From Evansella alkalicola (lineage in GTDB: Bacteria; Bacillota; Bacilli; Bacillales; Salisediminibacteriaceae), in assembly GCF_019042735.1 (NCBI RefSeq), contig NZ_JAHQCR010000030.1, forward strand, positions 174,518 through 238,517: a stretch of DNA of 64,000 nucleotides, written 5' to 3'. Made by a program: the position numbers and the translations under genes. How positions within the stretch are numbered: the stretch's first letter is position 1; the number at the start of each line of letters is the position of its first letter. Below, piece by piece: positions 34,100 to 42,038 of the stretch. The notes under the pieces were generated by a model. It did no database searches. It was not told the DNA's origin and saw nothing but the letters and a program-made list of their open reading frames with translations.

Positions 34100-34280
34100 A
34101 TGGGGAGATTTTCCTTTAAGCTGCAGAATCTATATTGGATAAGGGTAAACAAGGGTAGTTTTTCCCTTTAAGCTACACTCTGGAATCAAATTTTCATGGT
34201 TTTCAAGTTATTAGCGGGAATTTCTCATCTATTTTCACTATTTTCGGTGCTGAATTTTAAATAAGGGTAATTTCTCCTGT
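34100..34280. repeat. Degenerate repeats with a period near 50 bases
   Basis: Related short blocks recur: GGGGAGATTTTCC (34102), GGGTAGTTTTTCCC (34153), GGGAATTTCTC (34216) and GGGTAATTTCTCC (34264). CCTTTAAGCT also repeats 52 bases apart (34113 and 34165). No coding sense. Function unknown. Confidence 0.45.
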
Positions 34281-34311
34281 TACCATAAACCTATTTTGGG
34301 GTTTCGACGCT

Positions 34312-34407
34312 TGATCAGGTATGAAAAATAGAAAAAACAAAATCTCATACCAGATCGCCGCATGATCAGGTATGAAAATTAGAAAAAACAAAATCTCATA
34401 CCCGATC
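34312..34407. repeat. Two tandem hairpin units, period 51
   Basis: Two nearly identical 45-base units start at 34312 and 34363. In each, GATC-A-GGTATGA at the start pairs with TCATACC-N-GATC at the end, around an A-rich loop containing GAAAAAACAAAATC. The 6-base linkers between units differ from the units. Function unknown. Confidence 0.8.
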
Positions 34408-34471
34408 CCTCATTTTCAGTGTGGATCCAGTAAAATTAAAAGGTAATAAAGCTCTATTGATGTTTATGTTC

Positions 34472-35431
34472 TCAACCTCTCATTGCTTTGTTCGTATTTG
34501 CAAAGTGCCATTTTGAGCAGCGATAGAGAGTGTCCTTGCCTTTAGTTTGTAAGATTAACCTTGCTGCTTGATCAACTTTTGGCCCTGCCCCTTTTGGAAT
34601 TGGAAGTCCTACTTCTTTTTCCAACTTGTCCATTTCATTTAAAAAAGAATATCTAGCAAGAACGGAAGCGGCTGCAACTGCAGGGTGGAGGTTTTCGGCC
34701 TTTGTTGCGAAGTAAATTGGCTTTGTAGACTCCCATTTCTTTCCCTTTGTTTTTAAGTAATCAAAGTATTTTGGTGGTGTTACAAATTGATCAATCAAAA
34801 CGCCTTCATAATTTAAACCCTCTTCTTGACACTTTTTCATCACATTGGTGATGGCCTGGTGATGAAGAAGGGCCTTCATTTGACCTTGATTCATCCCACT
34901 TTCTTGAAGAGAATTATATTTTTCATTTTTTAGAACTAATAAACTATATGTACACTCTTTAATCAATCGGGGAGCTAGTTCTTTGATGGTTGTGTCATTA
35001 ATCATTTTAGAATCCTTAATTCCCCAGTTTTCAATTGTTTTCATCTGAGATTCAGAAAGATGCGCACAGACAACTGTCATTGGACCAAAATAATCACCTG
35101 TTCCAGTTTCGTCGCTCCCTAATAAAACGAGATTTGGTAAATTTCCAGGAGGTTGATAGGAATGGGAATCAACAGATTTCTTTGCACTTTTAGTAGAGCC
35201 AGTGCTAGAGGAGGAAGAGGACGTTATATTCCCTTGCCATTTCCTTGCTTCCATGGTTGCTTCTTTTCCTTGAAATAAAACTTTCCCCGATTGATAACCT
35301 GTAATGGAACAGCCACCTGTTTTGGCAGCAAATACTGCACCTTGTGGGGCTGGAACTTTTAAGAAATTTTGATAGTCTTTTTTCATGTCGTCCAATGTTT
35401 TTTTTGACACCTTAAGAACTTCATAGCTCAA
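34472..35431 (-). CDS. rnhC: Ribonuclease HIII
   Basis: Cleaves the RNA strand of RNA-DNA hybrids. The N-terminal TBP-like substrate domain (about 1-90) is joined by a serine-rich linker (SSSSSSTGSTKSAKKS) to the RNase H fold, with catalytic GSDETGTGDYFGP near residue 105 and DSKMINDTTI soon after. The start is TTG at 35431, behind AAAGGGTGA. The 319 residues are normal. It is transcribed against the neighbouring pheST and zapA, as in B. subtilis. Confidence 0.94.
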   Translation of the reverse strand: MSYEVLKVSKKTLDDMKKDYQNFLKVPAPQGAVFAAKTGGCSITGYQSGKVLFQGKEATMEARKWQGNITSSSSSSTGSTKSAKKSVDSHSYQPPGNLPNLVLLGSDETGTGDYFGPMTVVCAHLSESQMKTIENWGIKDSKMINDTTIKELAPRLIKECTYSLLVLKNEKYNSLQESGMNQGQMKALLHHQAITNVMKKCQEEGLNYEGVLIDQFVTPPKYFDYLKTKGKKWESTKPIYFATKAENLHPAVAAASVLARYSFLNEMDKLEKEVGLPIPKGAGPKVDQAARLILQTKGKDTLYRCSKWHFANTNKAMRG

Positions 35432-35602
35432 TAGATATTCACCCTTTTCATTGGTTTAATGGAATTAAATACTCTTTCATTAGTATAGACAACCTAACTA
35501 TTTTCGTCACTGTATATGATTAATTAATACTTTATATTTTCATACACGTTTCATCATGGTATGATATAAAATAGGATTTCTATGACGAATGGAGGTCTTT
35601 GA

Positions 35603-35854
35603 GTGGAAGAGGGACAAGGAAAGAGTCGAACAATCGTATCCATTTATGGACAGCAGTATACTATTGTGGGTTCAGAAAACCCAGAACATGTTAAAGCGGT
35701 AGCTAAATTTATTGATCAGAAAATGCGTGATATAAAGACCAATAACCCATATTTAGATACAAATAAATTAGCTGTACTAACAGCCGTGAATATTGGAAAT
35801 GAATATCTATCATTGTTAGAAGCGTTGGAAAAAGAGAAGAAAGATGAGGATTAA
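35603..35854 (+). CDS. zapA: Cell division protein ZapA
   Basis: 83-residue FtsZ-binding protein that promotes bundling of the Z ring. The N-terminal strand region reads VSIYGQQYTIVGSE and the C-terminal half is a coiled coil (NIGNEYLSLLEALEKEK). The GTG start follows GGAGGTC. It overlaps no gene and lies 5 bases before yshB. Confidence 0.93.
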   Translation: MEEGQGKSRTIVSIYGQQYTIVGSENPEHVKAVAKFIDQKMRDIKTNNPYLDTNKLAVLTAVNIGNEYLSLLEALEKEKKDED

Positions 35855-35859
35855 TAGAG

Positions 35860-36396
35860 ATGCTGAGTTTTTTACTGTTTTTTGCATTAGTCATCAGCTT
35901 TTTTGTGGGCTTTCGTAGGGGACTGATTCTCCAGCTCATACATTTGCTTGGTTTTGTCGTCGCTTTTTACGTTGCTTATAGCTATTATCAAGAAGTTGCA
36001 CATTACATAAGACTGTGGATTCCATTTCCGCAATTATCTGAAGATTCCGGGCTGACTCTTTTAGTAGATGCATTTGGAGTTGAAAGAGTCTATTATAATG
36101 GAATTGCCTTTGCTATACTATTTTTTGGAACGAAAATAATTATGCAAGTTTTGGGATCATTATTTGACTTTTTAGCTCATCTGCCAATTCTTAATATGAT
36201 AAATCGTTGGCTTGGTGGTATTCTAGGTTTTATCGAGGGATTATTAATCATAGTTATCGTCTTACATCTTGCTGCACTTATACAAATAGGTATTATTCAA
36301 GAAGTACTACAACATTCATCTTTTGCTCAAATGATCTTTGATTATACGCCTGTCATTTCGGATAGATTAAAGGAGCTTTGGTTAAATATTGATTAA
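35860..36396 (+). CDS. yshB: CvpA family membrane protein YshB
   Basis: 178 residues with four likely membrane segments, starting MLSFLLFFALVISFFVGFRRG, the typical CvpA start in which the arginines follow the first helix. The end is a long amphipathic helix. Relatives are named after colicin V production; the true role in Firmicutes is unsettled. It lies between zapA and polX. Confidence 0.88.
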   Translation: MLSFLLFFALVISFFVGFRRGLILQLIHLLGFVVAFYVAYSYYQEVAHYIRLWIPFPQLSEDSGLTLLVDAFGVERVYYNGIAFAILFFGTKIIMQVLGSLFDFLAHLPILNMINRWLGGILGFIEGLLIIVIVLHLAALIQIGIIQEVLQHSSFAQMIFDYTPVISDRLKELWLNID

Positions 36397-36512
36397 AGGA
36401 TAGCTTTCCGTTATTAGCGGGAAGCTATCTTTAATATGCTTGGTTGAATCAGTTGCACCGCAGTGGTATTAATAGATATGATGAAACAGAAAATAGACAT
36501 GAAGGTGATCAA

Positions 36513-38243
36513 ATGAGCGCATTAAATAAAAAGGAAATTATTAAAGCACTTGAGAGCATTGCAGTTTATTTAGAGATTAAAGGTGAAAATTCGTTTAAAA
36601 TCTCTGCATATAGAAAAGCGGCAATGGCTCTAGAGAAAGATGAACGTACAATTAATGAAATAGAGGATCCAGCAGCACTCCAAGGTATAGGGAAAGGGAC
36701 AGCTGCAGTCATAGAAGAGTTAGTTAAAACAGGTGTATCAAGCCTCCTAAATGAGTTGAAAGACGAGTTGCCAGAAGGGTTAATTCCTCTATTAAAGCTT
36801 CCAGGATTAGGGGGTAAAAAAATTGGAAAGCTTTATCGGGAGCTGAATGTTGTTGATGTACAGTCTCTTCGAAAAGCATGTGAAGAAAAAAAAGTTCAAG
36901 TTTTACCAGGATTTGGGGAGAAGACAGAAGAAAAAATATTAGCGGCTTTAGATGTGTTTGGAAAGCGTCCAGAACGGTTAACCATTGCTCAAGTTATACC
37001 TGTTGCTGAATTAATCCAGGATCGTCTAAAGGAAATGAAAGGGATCATTAGGTTCCAACTAGCAGGTAGTTTCCGCCGTGGACGTGAAACGGTAAAGGAC
37101 TTAGACTTTATCTTATCAACGAAAGACCCAGTTTCTGTTGGTGAGCAAATCATTGCGATGGAAAATATTCGAGAGGTAAGCGGTCATGGTGAAACGAAGA
37201 TTAGTCTTGAACTCCAGTTTGATGACCTTATTGTGCCTGTAGATTTTAGAATGGTGAAGGATTCTGAATTTACTACAACCCTCCATCATTTTACTGGATC
37301 GAAGGATCATAACGTCTTCATGCGCCAGCGTGCTAAGGAAAGTGGACAGAAGATCAGTGAATATGGTGTGGAAATTGAAGAAACAGGGGAAATCGTTACC
37401 TTTGACACAGAAGCAGCGTTCTTCAATCATTTTGGGTTAGCTTATATCCCACCTGAGATTCGAGAAGGAAAAGGCGAATTAGAGGTTTATCAGAAAAATA
37501 GTGAAGATTATCCCTTAATCGATTTAAAGGATATTCGCGGTGATTTGCATATGCATACGACCTGGAGTGATGGTGGTGATTCTATTGAGGAAATGGTAAA
37601 TGCATGCCGTGAACGAGGCTATCAATATATGGCAATTACAGACCACTCACAATTTTTGAAGGTTGCTAACGGATTGACTGTTGAAAGATTGAAACGTCAA
37701 CATGAGGAAATCCGTAAACTAAACGAACAGTTTAATGATTTTACTATTTTTACGGGAATAGAGATGGATATTTTGCCAGACGGTACATTAGATTATGAAG
37801 ATGATGTATTAAAAGATGTGGATTTCGTCATTGCTTCTATCCATTCTGCATTTCAGCAGGACAAGCAAACGATAATGAAAAGAATACGAACTGCTATGGA
37901 GAATCCTCATGTTGCAATGATCGCACACCCTACTGGGAGAGTAATTGGGAGAAGAGAGGGTTATCCAGTAGATTATGATGAATTAATTAAAATGGCTGTA
38001 GAAACAAATACAATTTTAGAGTTAAATGCTAATCCTAATCGATTAGACTTATCTGCTGAATGGGTTGCAAAAGCACAAGCAGCAGGTGCAAAAATTGCAA
38101 TTAATACTGATGCTCATCATCTTGTTTGGCTCAATCACATGGAAATTGGCGTGAAAACGGGTAAGCGAGGATGGTTGAAAAAAAGCACAGTTGTAAATAC
38201 ATGGTCAGAGGAAGAGTTAAGGTCATATATCCTTAAACGGTAA
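36513..38243 (+). CDS. polX: DNA polymerase/3'-5' exonuclease PolX
   Basis: Family X polymerase that fills short gaps in base-excision repair, with a C-terminal PHP exonuclease. Order in 576 residues: 8-kDa helix-hairpin-helix region (ALQGIGKGTAAVIEELVKTG near 63; LPGLGGKKIGKLY near 100), fingers/palm with GSFRRGRETVKDLDF (metal aspartates) near 190, and PHP domain with HMHTTWSDG near 347 and NTDAHHL near 535. ATG at 36513 follows GAAGGTGATC. A longer open frame upstream has no support. Confidence 0.95.
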   Translation: MSALNKKEIIKALESIAVYLEIKGENSFKISAYRKAAMALEKDERTINEIEDPAALQGIGKGTAAVIEELVKTGVSSLLNELKDELPEGLIPLLKLPGLGGKKIGKLYRELNVVDVQSLRKACEEKKVQVLPGFGEKTEEKILAALDVFGKRPERLTIAQVIPVAELIQDRLKEMKGIIRFQLAGSFRRGRETVKDLDFILSTKDPVSVGEQIIAMENIREVSGHGETKISLELQFDDLIVPVDFRMVKDSEFTTTLHHFTGSKDHNVFMRQRAKESGQKISEYGVEIEETGEIVTFDTEAAFFNHFGLAYIPPEIREGKGELEVYQKNSEDYPLIDLKDIRGDLHMHTTWSDGGDSIEEMVNACRERGYQYMAITDHSQFLKVANGLTVERLKRQHEEIRKLNEQFNDFTIFTGIEMDILPDGTLDYEDDVLKDVDFVIASIHSAFQQDKQTIMKRIRTAMENPHVAMIAHPTGRVIGRREGYPVDYDELIKMAVETNTILELNANPNRLDLSAEWVAKAQAAGAKIAINTDAHHLVWLNHMEIGVKTGKRGWLKKSTVVNTWSEEELRSYILKR

Positions 38244-38269
38244 TAGAGATAGAAAAGGAGGTGTCCCTT

Positions 38270-40636
38270 TTGCTAGAAAGGGTTTGTCGCATATTAGAAT
38301 ATAATAAAATGAAGAACCAATTAGTCCAACATGCCAGTAGTAGTTTAGGAAAACAACGGGTAGAGGAGTTAACTCCCTTATTCGATTTAACTGACATACA
38401 ACATCAACAAAATGCAACATATGAGGGAACAAAGGTTTTAAGATTGAGAGGACAAGCACCGTTGGGAGGGATCCGAGACATAAGGACTGCCGTTAAGCGT
38501 GCTAAAATCGGCGGAGCTTTAAATGAAATGGAATTATTGGACATCGCTTCAACTGTTTATGGAAGTCGTAGGTTTAAGACTTTTGTTCAAGGAATGGTAG
38601 AAGATGAAGTAGAGCTTACAATCCTGCCAGAGTTAGTTGCTCAGATGACGCCGTTAACTGATCTTGAACGTGAAATTAAACAGGCGATTGATGAAAATGG
38701 AGATGTACTAGATTCTGCTAGTCCAGCTTTAAGGGGAATTCGCCAGCAAATACGATCCCAAGAATCAAATGTACGCTCAAAATTAGAAAGTATCACCCGT
38801 TCAGCGAGTGGCCGAAAAATGCTATCAGATGCTATTATAACGATACGTAATGACAGATTTGTCATTCCAGTTAAGCAGGAATACAGAAGCCACTTTGGTG
38901 GAATGGTACACGATCAGTCCGCTTCTGGAGCTACCCTATTCATTGAGCCTAGTTCCGTCGTCCAAATTAATAATGAATTAAGAGAGGCGAGAATGAAGGA
39001 GCGAATGGAGATTGATAGGATATTACATGAACTTTCTAGCCTTGTTAGTGAAGTGGCAGATGAGCTGATGACGATAGTTGAAGTCATGACAGAGGTTGAC
39101 TTTATTTTTGCCAAAGGACATTACAGTCAAGAAATTAATGCTACACAACCAAAGTTAAATGATGATGGTTACATAAAAATGATGAAAGCTCGTCATCCAT
39201 TAATTCCTTCTGATGAGATTGTACCAATTGATATTGAAATCGGTTTAGATTATTCTTCTCTCGTCATTACAGGACCAAATACTGGGGGGAAAACCGTTAC
39301 TTTAAAAACGGTAGGTCTCTTGACTCTCATGGTTCAGTCAGGTCTACAAATTCCTTGTGAGGAAGGCTCTTCTGCTGCTGTATTTAACCATATTTTTGCA
39401 GATATTGGTGATGAACAGTCAATTGAGCAAAGTTTAAGTACGTTCTCCTCTCATATGACAAATATAGTAGACATATTGGAGCAAGTAGATCATCGCTCCC
39501 TCGTTCTTTTTGATGAATTAGGTGCTGGAACAGACCCAACAGAAGGAGCAGCATTAGCCATATCCATTCTTGACTATGTATACAATGCAGGGGCAAAGGT
39601 AATTGCTACTACCCATTACAGTGAATTGAAGGGATATGCCTATAATCGTGAAGGGGTAATGAATGCGAGTGTAGAGTTTGATGTGGAAACGTTAAGACCT
39701 ACGTACAGGCTTTTAATAGGTGTACCTGGACGTAGTAATGCTTTTGCTATCAGCCGTCGATTGGGCTTAAGTGATACTATTATTGATGATGCAAAAAGCC
39801 ATATAGGAGCTGATACAAATAAAATTGAGAATATGATTGCCTCTTTAGAAGACAGTAGAAAGCGCGCTGAAAAGGAAATGGAAGACACGGAACTTCTGAG
39901 GAAAGCTGCTGAAAAACTTCATCGCGATTTAGAAAATGAATTTGCCCGACTTGAAAGGGAAAAAGAAAAGGTTTTAAAAGAAGCGGAAGAAAAAGCAGCA
40001 GAATCTGTTAAAAAGGCAAAATTAGAAGCAGAATCGATTATCGGAGAGTTAAGGGAAATTCAAAAGAATAATCCTCATATAAAAGACCATGAACTAATAG
40101 ACGCAAAAAAACGTCTAGAAGAAGCAACTCCAAGCTTAGTAGAAAAACGGAAACAAAAGGAGCAAGAGAAAGTAAAGCAAAAAGGAAAGAAAAAGCTTAT
40201 CCCTGGGGACGAAGTAAAGGTTCTTAGCTTTGATCAAAAAGGTCACATCGTTGAACAAGTAAATGAAAAAGAGTACTTTGTGCAACTTGGTATGATGAAA
40301 ATGAAAGTAAAGGCGGATGATTTACTCTACATTGACCGTCCTAAACAAGTAGAGAAAAACCCCCTATCTACCATAAGAGGGAAGGATTCGCACGTGAAAA
40401 CAGAGCTCGATTTACGTGGCGAACGATTCGAGAACGCCATGATGGAAGTGGAAAAGTATTTGGACGATGCTGTTCTTGCTGGCTATCACCAAATCTCTAT
40501 CATTCACGGAAAGGGTACAGGTGCTCTCCGAAAAGGTGTACAGGATTTGTTGAAATCACATCGTAACGTAAAAGGAACTCGAATGGGTAGTATGGGTGAA
40601 GGAGGCTCTGGAGTAACTGTTGTTACTTTGAAATAA
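38270..40636 (+). CDS. mutS2: Endonuclease MutS2
   Basis: MutS-like ATPase now linked to splitting of collided ribosomes and to control of recombination. Walker A GPNTGGKTVTLK lies near residue 339 and FDELGAGTDP near 417. A charged coiled coil covers about 515-640, and the C-terminal Smr nuclease domain holds ELDLRGERFE and IIHGKGTGALRKGV. TTG at 38270 gives MLERVCRILEYNKMKNQ, like B. subtilis; a GTG at 38261 overlaps the AAAGGAGG site and is less likely. Confidence 0.95.
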   Translation: MLERVCRILEYNKMKNQLVQHASSSLGKQRVEELTPLFDLTDIQHQQNATYEGTKVLRLRGQAPLGGIRDIRTAVKRAKIGGALNEMELLDIASTVYGSRRFKTFVQGMVEDEVELTILPELVAQMTPLTDLEREIKQAIDENGDVLDSASPALRGIRQQIRSQESNVRSKLESITRSASGRKMLSDAIITIRNDRFVIPVKQEYRSHFGGMVHDQSASGATLFIEPSSVVQINNELREARMKERMEIDRILHELSSLVSEVADELMTIVEVMTEVDFIFAKGHYSQEINATQPKLNDDGYIKMMKARHPLIPSDEIVPIDIEIGLDYSSLVITGPNTGGKTVTLKTVGLLTLMVQSGLQIPCEEGSSAAVFNHIFADIGDEQSIEQSLSTFSSHMTNIVDILEQVDHRSLVLFDELGAGTDPTEGAALAISILDYVYNAGAKVIATTHYSELKGYAYNREGVMNASVEFDVETLRPTYRLLIGVPGRSNAFAISRRLGLSDTIIDDAKSHIGADTNKIENMIASLEDSRKRAEKEMEDTELLRKAAEKLHRDLENEFARLEREKEKVLKEAEEKAAESVKKAKLEAESIIGELREIQKNNPHIKDHELIDAKKRLEEATPSLVEKRKQKEQEKVKQKGKKKLIPGDEVKVLSFDQKGHIVEQVNEKEYFVQLGMMKMKVKADDLLYIDRPKQVEKNPLSTIRGKDSHVKTELDLRGERFENAMMEVEKYLDDAVLAGYHQISIIHGKGTGALRKGVQDLLKSHRNVKGTRMGSMGEGGSGVTVVTLK

Positions 40637-40649
40637 TAAGGAGGGGGAA

Positions 40650-41060
40650 ATGATGGGGGATCTATTTGCCCATGAATATATATACACAGCTGGTATGTAT
40701 AGTATCGTGGTTGTTTCTATCGTTGTTTATTTAACCATATTTGAATTAGTTACAAGATATAGCACTTGGACTGAGTTGAAAAATGGGAATGTAGCTGTTG
40801 CATTGGCAACAGGGGGCAAAATATTCGGTGTTGCCAATGTATTTCGTCATTCAATCATGCATAATGATTCAGTACTGGCCATGTTAGGATGGGGTACCTT
40901 TGGATTCATACTCCTAGTGTTTGTCTATTTCATTTTTGAATTTTTAACTCCAGGTTTTAAAGTAGATAATGAATTAAAGAATGATAATCGTGCTGTTGGT
41001 TTCTTGTCATTTATATTATCAGTAGCATTATCTTATATTATCGGAGCGAGTATACATTGA
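40650..41060 (+). CDS. yshE: DUF350 membrane protein YshE
   Basis: 136 residues with four membrane segments, including YSIVVVSIVVYLTIFELV, a central VALATGGKIFGVANV segment and a C-terminal VGFLSFILSVALSYIIG. DUF350 proteins come as duplicated two-helix units; function unknown. The two ATG codons at 40650 and 40653 both follow AGGAGGGGG. It closes the zapA-mutS2 group. Confidence 0.85.
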   Translation: MMGDLFAHEYIYTAGMYSIVVVSIVVYLTIFELVTRYSTWTELKNGNVAVALATGGKIFGVANVFRHSIMHNDSVLAMLGWGTFGFILLVFVYFIFEFLTPGFKVDNELKNDNRAVGFLSFILSVALSYIIGASIH

Positions 41061-41191
41061 TAAATATAAAAGGTAGTCTTGGCAGCGATATTCAATACCA
41101 ATTTAATCTTTGAACAGGGCACTACAATAAAAATAGTGGTAGAATAATAGAATGAGTCATAACTGAAATAAATATTTATGTAGGTGAATAT

Positions 41192-41275
41192 ATGGAAACA
41201 TTATGGAAAGTGTTAGTTGTTTTATGTGGATTATTTATTATTTCTGGTCTTGTGTATTGGTTCTTTTTTGCTTAA
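41192..41275 (+). CDS. Micro-ORF, 27-residue membrane peptide
   Basis: ATG at 41192, five bases after TAGGTGA, encodes one membrane helix (LVVLCGLFIISGLVYWFFF). A strong terminator follows 20 bases after the stop. The small size, single helix, ribosome site and private terminator support a real gene, but no family is recognised. It sits between yshE and the structured region at 41.4 kb. Confidence 0.5.
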   Translation: METLWKVLVVLCGLFIISGLVYWFFFA

Positions 41276-41294
41276 ATAGTTTAGTTCAAGTTAG

Positions 41295-41330
41295 CCATGC
41301 TGTTAAGAAAAACAACAGCATGGTTTTTTT
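41295..41330 (+). terminator. Terminator after the 27-residue ORF
   Basis: CCATGCTGTT (41295-41304) pairs perfectly with AACAGCATGG (41314-41323), followed by seven T. Confidence 0.9.
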
Positions 41331-41380
41331 AAAAAGATACACCAGAATTTACATAATTCGGCAGTTTTTATGGAGTTGAT

Positions 41381-41482
41381 TCAGAATGGAGACTGAAATG
41401 AGGAAGATAAGCAATTTGAGTCTTCATTTTTTCAGAATGGAGACTGAACTGGAGTAGCGAAGCAATTTGAGTCTTCATTTTG
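41381..41482 (+). repeat. Two tandem 51-base hairpin units
   Basis: Units start at 41381 and 41432 and share TCAGAATGGAGACTGAA at the start and GCAATTTGAGTCTTCATTTT at the end, differing in the middle. In each, AATGGAGACT pairs with AGTCTTCATT, and the first is followed by a T-run. They look like two duplicated weak terminators or processing hairpins. Confidence 0.8.
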
Positions 41483-41493
41483 GTTATTTGAAA

Positions 41494-41597
41494 GAATACG
41501 GTAAAGGTTACAAGAGCCCGTAATCTTTATGGCATTCCAAAGAGTATGATCAGGACCTAGAACAACAAAGGCCGGGCGGTTATTGCCCGGCTTTTCC
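41494..41597 (+). ncRNA. Candidate structured RNA ending in a terminator
   Basis: A long hairpin in which GAATAC-GG-TAAAGGTTAC (from 41494) pairs with GTAATCTTTA-TGGCATTC (to 41537) is followed by a strong terminator, GCCGGGC (41571-41577) with GCCCGGC (41585-41591) and TTTT. No ORF fits here and lcfA begins 440 bases later. Whether the transcript also includes the tandem hairpins upstream is not clear. Confidence 0.4.
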
Positions 41598-41620
41598 TAT
41601 ATATAAAGTCCTCTAAATAA

Positions 41621-41675
41621 AGGAACAAGCGGCATGCCCGCGGAAAGGGAGATGACCACAGGTTGTTTCAACAAT
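41621..41675 (-). repeat. GC-rich interspersed repeat, fragment copy C
   Basis: Read on the minus strand, this matches the first part of the repeat at the right end of the window: TTGTTGAAACAACC, then CTCCCTTTCCGCGGGCATGC and CGCTTGT. Only about 55 bases are present. Confidence 0.7.
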
Positions 41676-41858
41676 CTAATTATCATGGGAGCCTACAAAA
41701 TAACAATTTCAAAAAATATGTTTTAAAAAATACACTTCATGGGTATGGGTGAGGAGATAAGTTTTTTGCACTTTTCAAGAATTAACCCTCAAACAAATGA
41801 AGTAATTCACTTCACCTTTAGAGAAAATTCTAAAAATTGAAACAAATAGGTTTCCTTT

Positions 41859-41876
41859 TGAATGCGTTTTCATTAA
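41859..41876 (+). promoter_or_regulatory. FadR-like or cre-like box before lcfA
   Basis: TGAATGCGTTTTCATTAA matches the B. subtilis FadR consensus TGAATGAMTANTCATTCA at about 14 of 18 positions and is one base off the cre pattern TGWNANCGNTNNCA. Either regulator is possible. Confidence 0.4.
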
Positions 41877-41894
41877 AATAGGATTAAGAGGAGA

Positions 41895-42002
41895 ATGCCT
41901 ATCAGTGAAAAGGAAACTCAAATCATTTTTGATATAGTGCTCATGTTTGTATTTATAGTACTAATTCAAGATAAATTGGGAGTACTTTTCACTGAATTTT
42001 AA
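41895..42002 (+). CDS. Possible 35-residue membrane peptide before lcfA
   Basis: ATG at 41895 runs to a TAA just before the lcfA ribosome site. The peptide has one hydrophobic stretch (IIFDIVLMFVFIVLI). AGAGGAGA stands immediately before the ATG, closer than usual, so translation is doubtful. No family recognised. Confidence 0.25.
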   Translation: MPISEKETQIIFDIVLMFVFIVLIQDKLGVLFTEF

Positions 42003-42038
42003 AAAGGAGAGATCTTTGTTTAAAGGGAGGAGAATGAA

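Noticed and set aside
34312..34407. CRISPR array
   Set aside because: Only two units, linkers of 6 bases and no cas genes nearby.
41381..41482. CRISPR array or coding repeat
   Set aside because: Two directly abutting units without spacers, and no open frame through them.
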